From Chloroflexota bacterium (lineage in GTDB: Bacteria; Chloroflexota; Ktedonobacteria; Ktedonobacterales; Ktedonobacteraceae), in contig DAHVFL010000122.1 of the NCBI GenBank assembly GCA_027316975.1, positions 1 to 10,912 on the forward strand: DNA of 10,912 bases, written 5' to 3'. The notes beneath the pieces were generated by a model, which made no database searches, was not told where the DNA came from, and saw only the letters and a program-made list of their open reading frames with translations. Below are positions 6,290 through 10,912 of the stretch, one piece after another; the stretch's first letter is position 1, and each line of letters begins with the position of its first letter. The translations under genes and the position numbers were made by a program.

Positions 6290-6315
6290 GTCAGGGCGAT
6301 TCCCATCGCCCTGAC
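6290..6315. terminator. Hairpin between convergent genes (probable bidirectional terminator)
   Basis: A perfect 11-bp stem (6290-6300 with 6305-6315) has a 4-nt loop (tccc) and lies 7 bp after the AspRS stop. It sits between this gene and the convergent minus-strand hydrolase gene. The flanks are AT-rich, but there is no clean T-run on either side, so intrinsic termination is plausible rather than certain. Confidence 0.6.
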
Positions 6316-6360
6316 GATAATCTAGAATGTAGGGAAAGTGGCTCAGAATATGGTCGTGAA

Positions 6361-7845
6361 TTACGATGCTAATGCGCTAGCGATATCCTGCCCCAGGCTT
6401 TCTGAGACCTTTCCATTGTTCTCTACTCTTGAATGAAATATACATGTCTGTCCACAATCAAACTTGACATGGATGAGTTTAGCAATATACCCTTCGCGTC
6501 TAATAGACTTGACATCTTTATGAACGATCGTACCACGTCCTATAGAAGGATGATAAACAACACCACCTTCACCAATTGCGTCCCAGAACATTTCGTGCAA
6601 ACCTATCTCCCAGGCAAGCATCCTCAAATATGCAATTTTTCTATCGACACTCTGATTAGCGGACCAATATTCCTGCGGCTCATTAGCTGCAATTGAGTGG
6701 AGCCGTGAAGCCATCTTGAGTAGATAATCGTGGTCCTGAACTTTATTCAAGAGATGTAGAGGTACAGCACTAATACCATGATAAGCCCCTAAAAACGCCC
6801 CTAAGAAAATTCCTATTGTGTCAGTATCGCTACCAAGCATGTTGGCCGCAATCGGTAAAGCTACTTCTGGCTGATTAGCATACTTCAAGAAAATGTATAG
6901 AGCAGCACAAACAGTTGCTAATCCAGACCCTTTAGTTGCAGGAGTGAGAACTCCCACAAAATTATAATATTCTTGAGTATCAGATATTATAAACTCTCGA
7001 ATACCTTCAAGATACTGTGAAGCCTCCTGGCGTGTCTTATTAAAAGAATATCGGAACGATAACTCTTCATTATGATTGCCTCCATCCCAGTGATGAATCC
7101 AATTCATTAGACGGTCATCTTGAGCTATGACCCTACCTATCTGTTCCATATTAGAACGCAGATATTCAATACAGCCTTCTAAAGTGACATCTTGAGAGGC
7201 CGTAATAGCATAATTAACAGCCAGACTAAAGAGAATTGTACCAAGAATAGCTCGTGGGTGTCCATGGGTTATTATCGCACTACAGAAGGAATCCCTGATA
7301 ATGCGTGATTCATTGCCGACATTAACTAGCGCTATCGGTAAATTTCGCATTGCAGCTCCATTGGCTCCGGCAGTCCTATAATCAAGATCACCTTGCTTAT
7401 AGAAATTCTGAGACCAGTCAGCATTCTTCCCGATAAGTTTTCTTGCCGCAGTCTTTACGGATCTTCCTCCACCACGTTCATAATGAAGCCATAAAGGAAG
7501 CTCTTCATATGCAAATCTTTCAGGCTCAAATTCTCCGGTTTCTTTGATGCAACGTGCCATTGCTAGGGCTAGTTGAGTATCATCAGAATAAGCGCCGGGA
7601 GCTATTGTTTCTTCGTATCCCCACCATTTTCCGCCAACTAATTTCTGCCATTGCACAAAATCCTGTAAAGGGAGTCTGAAAGGAGGTTTATATTTGCTGT
7701 CGTGGCGTAGAAACTCTGTAGGCCATCCTAGAGCGTCGCCAACTGTGCTACAAAGCAAGGCACCTTGAAATCGGTCGAGAGAGGGTATTCCTTCCCGTTT
7801 TTTAGGGCGTTCGGGTAGTTCATCGAACAGACTTCGCTGAATCAT
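6361..7845 (-). CDS. ADP-ribosylglycohydrolase (ARH/DraG family), likely antidote to the DarT-like enzyme
   Basis: This 494-residue protein has an all-helical ARH domain (about 25-385) that removes ADP-ribose using two Mg ions. The expected motifs are in order: GALLCSTVGDALG (28-40), YSDDT (86-90, with Asp88 and Asp89), NGAAMRNLP (162-170), THGHP (193-197) and GSDTDT (338-343, with Asp340 and Asp342). All metal ligands appear intact. Two additions stand out. The N-terminus carries QRSLF (3-7), resembling the beta-sliding-clamp-binding pentapeptide. The tail (about 424-478) has a GxGxVxHPxxGxGTI...VKFDxG pattern like the Tudor-type tail of UvrD/PcrA helicases. The ATG is preceded by AGGGAG (complement of 7853-7859). 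It starts 16 bp after the DarT-like gene, consistent with a toxin-antidote pair. The gene is AT-rich compared with its neighbours, suggesting transfer. The domain call is firm; the antidote role is inferred. Confidence 0.9.
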   Translation of the reverse strand: MIQRSLFDELPERPKKREGIPSLDRFQGALLCSTVGDALGWPTEFLRHDSKYKPPFRLPLQDFVQWQKLVGGKWWGYEETIAPGAYSDDTQLALAMARCIKETGEFEPERFAYEELPLWLHYERGGGRSVKTAARKLIGKNADWSQNFYKQGDLDYRTAGANGAAMRNLPIALVNVGNESRIIRDSFCSAIITHGHPRAILGTILFSLAVNYAITASQDVTLEGCIEYLRSNMEQIGRVIAQDDRLMNWIHHWDGGNHNEELSFRYSFNKTRQEASQYLEGIREFIISDTQEYYNFVGVLTPATKGSGLATVCAALYIFLKYANQPEVALPIAANMLGSDTDTIGIFLGAFLGAYHGISAVPLHLLNKVQDHDYLLKMASRLHSIAANEPQEYWSANQSVDRKIAYLRMLAWEIGLHEMFWDAIGEGGVVYHPSIGRGTIVHKDVKSIRREGYIAKLIHVKFDCGQTCIFHSRVENNGKVSESLGQDIASALAS

Positions 7846-7861
7846 AGTTTGACTCCCTTCA

Positions 7862-8863
7862 CTATTGAACTACCTCAAACTCAGTCGAGGCCCAGCATAT
7901 ATCACCGAGATAATATTCTATAATATAAAATCCGTAAGACAAGCCTTCCAGTGGTACAGGGAACCAGTGGTAGTATTCTGACGATACTGCAAACTCGTCA
8001 GTATCATCGATAACCTGTGCTGAATCTCTCGTGTTAGCTGAACGAAGCAAAACTTTCGCCTTTGTTCCTGACATCGCTCTTATTTTTGTTACCAGTGTAG
8101 CACAATCACCTGACATAGAAAATCTGTTCTTTTGTGTGTATGATAAGTTTACCACATTTTCTTCGATATTTGTATCTGTCAGTATCAGTTCCAAAACGTG
8201 CGGGAAATCAACAGTCCATTTTGAGGAAACAGAGAAGTCAGCAAATAACTGCCTATCAACCTGAAAAGGAGGATGTCGGTACAAGTTACAGAGTTTCTCA
8301 CTATAGCTCATACTGGCCTTGCTAACAAAAGCAATATGAGAGATATATTCCAGAGGAATCCTATCTGGAACAAGAATTTCTGCTTGCACAGGACGTTTCC
8401 AGCCATTCTGATCCCAGGGCCGTGGGATAGAACGTATAGCGGCAAAGTTAATATTATTTAATCCCACAAGCCCTTCGCCCCGAACATGGTCATTACTCGC
8501 AGCATTCGTATCTGTAAATATAACACCTGACCAGGTAGCTATTTCAGGACGTATAACAAAAAAGCAAAGGTGCTGTTCTCTTTTTCTATGGTAGACCATA
8601 GGCGTATGAGACGTCAGGTTTAGAGATACCTTATCCCAATTACCTCTATGGCGATCCAGGCTGTGTGATAGAGGATTACCACCAGTATTTCGAGGTAGTT
8701 TTTGTCGTTCTTTTTCTAAAGTCTGTTTAGAACATAATGCCTGGAGGTGACAAATACCCTGCAAATTTTTTACACTTGTGAAATGGTAGAGTGCGGTTAT
8801 ACCTTCTTGTTTTAGACGAGCAATAATAGCACCCGCATCAGGATGTAGTGAAGGTATCCCCAT
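7862..8863 (-). CDS. DarT-like (DUF4433) ADP-ribosyltransferase with a C-terminal beta-rich extension
   Basis: This 333-residue protein matches the DarT/DUF4433 family, NAD-dependent enzymes that ADP-ribosylate bases in single-stranded DNA and act as toxins or phage defence. Seen in order: LYHFTSVKNL (25-34, with NAD-contacting His27), the SHSLDRHRGNWDKVSLNL stretch (66-83), HTPMVY (86-91), FTDTNAA (116-122), and KRPVQAEILV (156-165), which holds the probable catalytic Glu162. Residues from about 205 to the end are not part of the core; they look beta-rich and end in a GFYIIEYYLG...STEFEV pattern typical of an Ig-like sandwich. The ATG at 8863 is chosen because AGGAGG (complement of 8868-8873) lies 4 nt before it; the upstream in-frame GTG has no such site. 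The gene is AT-rich. It lies downstream of purN on the same strand and 16 bp before the ARH hydrolase. The specific target base is not known. Confidence 0.8.
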   Translation of the reverse strand: MGIPSLHPDAGAIIARLKQEGITALYHFTSVKNLQGICHLQALCSKQTLEKERQKLPRNTGGNPLSHSLDRHRGNWDKVSLNLTSHTPMVYHRKREQHLCFFVIRPEIATWSGVIFTDTNAASNDHVRGEGLVGLNNINFAAIRSIPRPWDQNGWKRPVQAEILVPDRIPLEYISHIAFVSKASMSYSEKLCNLYRHPPFQVDRQLFADFSVSSKWTVDFPHVLELILTDTNIEENVVNLSYTQKNRFSMSGDCATLVTKIRAMSGTKAKVLLRSANTRDSAQVIDDTDEFAVSSEYYHWFPVPLEGLSYGFYIIEYYLGDICWASTEFEVVQ

Positions 8864-8923
8864 TTTTCCTCCTAAAAAGCCCACTACTAATGAAAAACGT
8901 AGTTTACCCCGAAATAGTATCCT

Positions 8924-8953
8924 GGTAATGTCATTTAGATGAGCTTTGGTTAA
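8924..8953 (-). promoter_or_regulatory. Possible promoter for the DarT-ARH cassette
   Basis: Read on the minus strand, TTAACC (complement of 8948-8953) and TACTAT (complement of 8924-8929) are separated by 18 bp, with start expected about 50 nt before the ATG. Both boxes are imperfect. No terminator is evident in the 107-bp gap after purN, so readthrough from the purine operon is also possible. Confidence 0.35.
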
Positions 8954-8970
8954 AATATACCTGTCGATGG

Positions 8971-9687
8971 TTATCGCAGCTTCCTCACCGCATCCACAAT
9001 CAACCTGTGTTCCACCACCTTCAATCTCTCGTGCAGGCTCTCCTCGGTATCGCCCTCAAGAATCGCCACTTCTTCGCGACAAATCACTGGCCCGGCGTCT
9101 ACTTCTGGGGTTACGAAATGGACGGTGCTACCGGTTATTTTTACGCCGGCGTCGAGGGCCTGGCGGACGGCGTGGAGGCCGCGAAAGACGGGGATGGTAG
9201 CGCCGTCGCTGGTGGTGTAGGAGCTGCCGGTGCCGTCGTCGGGCAGCAGCGCGGGGTGAATGTTGATGACGCGGCGCGGGAATTGGGACAGGAAGGGGGC
9301 GCTGAGGATGCGCATCCAGCCTGCCAGTACGAGCAGGTCAACCTGGAAGAGTTGCAGCCAGGTGGTCAGTTTGGCCTCGCACTCCTCGCGATTGTGCCAG
9401 GGCAGGTGCATGGCTTGCAGGTGATGCGTATGGGCGCGTTCCAGGCCGTAGGCGTCGATGTTGTTGCTGACGACCAGCACGATTTCCACGCCGGGCAGTT
9501 CGTGGCTCTCGATGGCATCGATCAACGCCTGCAGGTTGCTGCCGGAACCGGAGATTAACACTCCCAGGCGCAGCATGGGTTGCTTTGATGGGCTGGATGC
9601 TTCGGATTCTTCAGGCTGACCTGCTGCCTTCATCCGTCCCCTGTCCCGTATTTTCCACTCGAAGGTCTCGCCCTTATTGTTGCTCAC
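8971..9687 (-). CDS. purN: Phosphoribosylglycinamide formyltransferase
   Basis: PurN transfers a formyl group from 10-formyl-tetrahydrofolate to glycinamide ribonucleotide, the third step of purine synthesis. The family core begins at residue 38 of this frame with MLRLGVLISGSGSNLQALI, followed by NIHPALLP with the catalytic Asn/His pair. Then come the STVHFVTPEVDAGPVI segment with the conserved His and Asp, and the GDTEESLHERLKVVEH tail. Three starts are possible. A GTG at 9687 overlaps the purE stop by 4 bp and gives 238 residues. An ATG at 9633 has AGGGGA just upstream and gives 220. An ATG at 9576 gives the family-typical 201. I list the longest because of the GTGA overlap, but the first 37 codons look non-conserved and use rarer codons. 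It is the last purine gene of the purD-purE-purN run. Confidence 0.93.
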   Translation of the reverse strand: MSNNKGETFEWKIRDRGRMKAAGQPEESEASSPSKQPMLRLGVLISGSGSNLQALIDAIESHELPGVEIVLVVSNNIDAYGLERAHTHHLQAMHLPWHNREECEAKLTTWLQLFQVDLLVLAGWMRILSAPFLSQFPRRVINIHPALLPDDGTGSSYTTSDGATIPVFRGLHAVRQALDAGVKITGSTVHFVTPEVDAGPVICREEVAILEGDTEESLHERLKVVEHRLIVDAVRKLR

Positions 9688-10163
9688 AACTGCTGCACCT
9701 CTTCATCGGCCTGGGCCAGTTCGGCAGACAGGCGCTGTTTGTAGTTCTCTAAAAGCTGCCAGAGCGTATTATCGGCGAAGGCCAGCATTTTGGCGGCCAG
9801 TAATGCGGCTCCCTCCGGCTCTAAAATGGTGGGCGAGGCCATGCCTGATGGCAGCCGTAGCGATGAGAGAATATCCATACCGCCGAATCGGTCGCTATAG
9901 GGCGGGCAGGCAATGACGGGATAGCGCGTATTGGCGTCAACTACGGCGGACAAAGCGTTGGAACGTCCCGCGATGGTGATGTAGACGAGTGGGCCAGCCG
10001 CCTCGTAGCCCTGCAACATCTCCATCAAACGCCGCGTAGCCTTGTGAGCGGAACAGACGCGCATGGAGTAGCTGATATCCAGCGCTTTGAGCGTTTTGGC
10101 GACGGACTGCGCGTGCGCCAGGTCGCCCTTGCTGCCCATGATGATGATTACCTGTGCTGCCAT
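9684..10163 (-). CDS. purE: Class II PurE: 5-aminoimidazole ribonucleotide carboxylase
   Basis: This 159-residue enzyme carboxylates aminoimidazole ribonucleotide in purine synthesis. Visible motifs are MGSKGD (9-14), SAHK (38-41), AGRSN (65-69), PVIACPP (82-88) and SLRLPSG (101-107). SAHK, AGRSN and SLRLPSG are the version seen in the PurE half of animal PAICS (class II, which uses CO2 directly). Class I mutases instead have SAHR and an AGAGGAAHLPG-type loop. Class II enzymes do not need PurK or N5-CAIR, and no purK gene is seen here. The ATG has an excellent AAGGAG (complement of about 10168-10173) about 5 nt upstream. It starts 14 bp after the purD stop and overlaps the possible purN GTG by 4 bp. 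Family assignment is firm; the class II call rests on motif recall. Confidence 0.92.
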   Translation of the reverse strand: MAAQVIIIMGSKGDLAHAQSVAKTLKALDISYSMRVCSAHKATRRLMEMLQGYEAAGPLVYITIAGRSNALSAVVDANTRYPVIACPPYSDRFGGMDILSSLRLPSGMASPTILEPEGAALLAAKMLAFADNTLWQLLENYKQRLSAELAQADEEVQQL

Positions 10164-10177
10164 ATTTCTCCTTACAT

Positions 10178-10912
10178 CTATTGTAACCCGCGCTGCGCAA
10201 TATCGCGGCGGTAGTGCATACCCTCGAATTTTATACGCGCCGCGGCGTCATACGCAAGCGCCACTGCTTCTTGCAAAGTTGCGCCGTAGGCGGCTACGCT
10301 GAGTACGCGTCCACCCGCCGTTACCAGTTGCCCATCTTGCAGGGCGGTACCGGCGTGAAAGACCTGTACGTCTGGCAGGCGGTTGGCCTCGTCAATGCCC
10401 GTGATGGGAAGGCCGGTGCGGTACTGGCCGGGGTAGCCGCCCGATGCCAGCGTAATGCTGACGGCGTAGCCGGGTCGCCACAGGCTATCGACTTTCACAG
10501 GCAGCGTATGGGAGAACTCCAGCACGCGCAACAGGTCGTCTCGCAAAAGCAGCATGAGGGCCTGCGTCTCAGGATCGCCGAAGCGCGTGTTGTGTTCCAG
10601 CACCATCGGGCCGCGTTCGGTCAGCATGATATTGGAGTAGAGCACGCCTGAGAACTCGATGCCCCTGGCTTTCAACGCCTGCAAGGTCGCCGCCACGATA
10701 GTGCGCATGATGTCTTGTTCGGTGGCCGTATCAACAAAAGAGAGGGGAGTGAACGCTCCCATGCCGCCAGTGTTCAGTCCCCCATCGCCATCGAGGGCGC
10801 GTTTGTGATCCTGTGTGAGCGTCAGGGGCAGGTAATGCGTGCCGTGGCAGAGCGCGGTTGAGCCGATTTCGTCGCCCTGGAGGTAATCTTCAATCACCAG
10901 CACGTCTCCGGC
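10178..10912 (-). CDS. purD: Phosphoribosylamine-glycine ligase, C-terminal part (cut by window end)
   Basis: This is the C-terminal 244 residues of an ATP-grasp enzyme that joins glycine to phosphoribosylamine, the second step of purine synthesis. The frame is open to the window edge, so the N-terminus, with the Rossmann-like domain and part of the ATP-grasp fold, lies outside. Visible signatures are VIEDYLQGDE early in the fragment, DHKRALDGDGGLNTGGMGAF (the GARS signature), FSGVLYSNIM, and EHNTRFGDPETQ with the Mg-binding Glu and Asn. The small C-terminal domain has SGGYPG and the HAGTA and VTAGGRVL motifs. It is first of the three purine genes in view, 14 bp ahead of purE. The operon promoter would be beyond the window. 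Confidence 0.95.
   Translation of the reverse strand, partial: AGDVLVIEDYLQGDEIGSTALCHGTHYLPLTLTQDHKRALDGDGGLNTGGMGAFTPLSFVDTATEQDIMRTIVAATLQALKARGIEFSGVLYSNIMLTERGPMVLEHNTRFGDPETQALMLLLRDDLLRVLEFSHTLPVKVDSLWRPGYAVSITLASGGYPGQYRTGLPITGIDEANRLPDVQVFHAGTALQDGQLVTAGGRVLSVAAYGATLQEAVALAYDAAARIKFEGMHYRRDIAQRGLQ

Noticed and set aside
6361..8863. A standard DarTG system with a macrodomain DarG
   Set aside because: The second protein has the ARH motifs (SDDT and GSDTDT), not macrodomain signatures.
8883..8903. Terminator in the gap between purN and the DarT-like gene
   Set aside because: Only a 5-bp stem (actac/gtagt) with a loop of 11 nt and no T-run; too weak to call.
9007..9558. 183-codon open frame opposite purN
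   Set aside because: It is antisense to a clear PurN with conserved motifs, and its composition is typical of a shadow frame in GC-rich DNA.
1..10912. tRNA or rRNA genes, transposase genes, integrase attachment sites
   Set aside because: No cloverleaf, rRNA-like sequence, transposase motif or paired att sites were recognised anywhere in the window.

Overview
The window looks like chromosomal DNA from a Ktedonobacteria-type member of the Chloroflexota. The grounds are indirect: GC-rich core genes (about 60% in the stretches I counted), many dispersed hairpin-containing repeats between and even inside genes, an archaeal-type aspartyl-tRNA synthetase under a T-box, and a bacterial class II PurE. 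The taxonomic call is an inference; the gene identities rest on visible motifs.

Layout. Positions 1-165 hold 49-bp tandem repeats plus an inverted copy of their hairpin core. A two-gene unit follows (short-chain dehydrogenase, Rieske ferredoxin; 183-1238, +). A clear sigma70-type promoter at 1278-1306 drives a two-gene membrane-protein unit: a YdjM-type metal-dependent hydrolase and a large DUF2079 protein (1346-3683, +). The DUF2079 gene carries an in-frame repeat-derived insert with an 18-bp inverted repeat. An extended -10 promoter then precedes a YggT-family protein (3788-4330, +). The 618-bp gap after it is full of signals: four copies of a second repeat family, a strong promoter at 4597-4625, and a complete T-box leader (4650-4943). 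The T-box has a GAC (Asp) specifier and an intrinsic terminator, and it controls an archaeal-type AspRS (4976-6283, +).

On the minus strand, in transcription order from the right edge, come purD (cut by the window end), purE and purN, a compact purine-biosynthesis operon. Downstream of it and in the same direction lies a low-GC (about 40-47% in sampled lines) two-gene cassette. It encodes a DarT-like (DUF4433) ADP-ribosyltransferase and an ADP-ribosylglycohydrolase (ARH/DraG fold), 16 bp apart in toxin-then-antidote order. A hairpin at 6290-6315 separates this cassette from the convergent AspRS gene.

The most notable system is this DarT-ARH pair. It looks like a variant of the DarTG toxin-antitoxin/anti-phage systems in which the macrodomain antitoxin DarG is replaced by an ARH-family hydrolase. 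The hydrolase also carries a possible beta-clamp-binding peptide at its N-terminus and a UvrD/PcrA-like Tudor-type tail, both of which would suit action on DNA at replication or repair sites. The second most interesting item is the Asp T-box with its archaeal-type synthetase.
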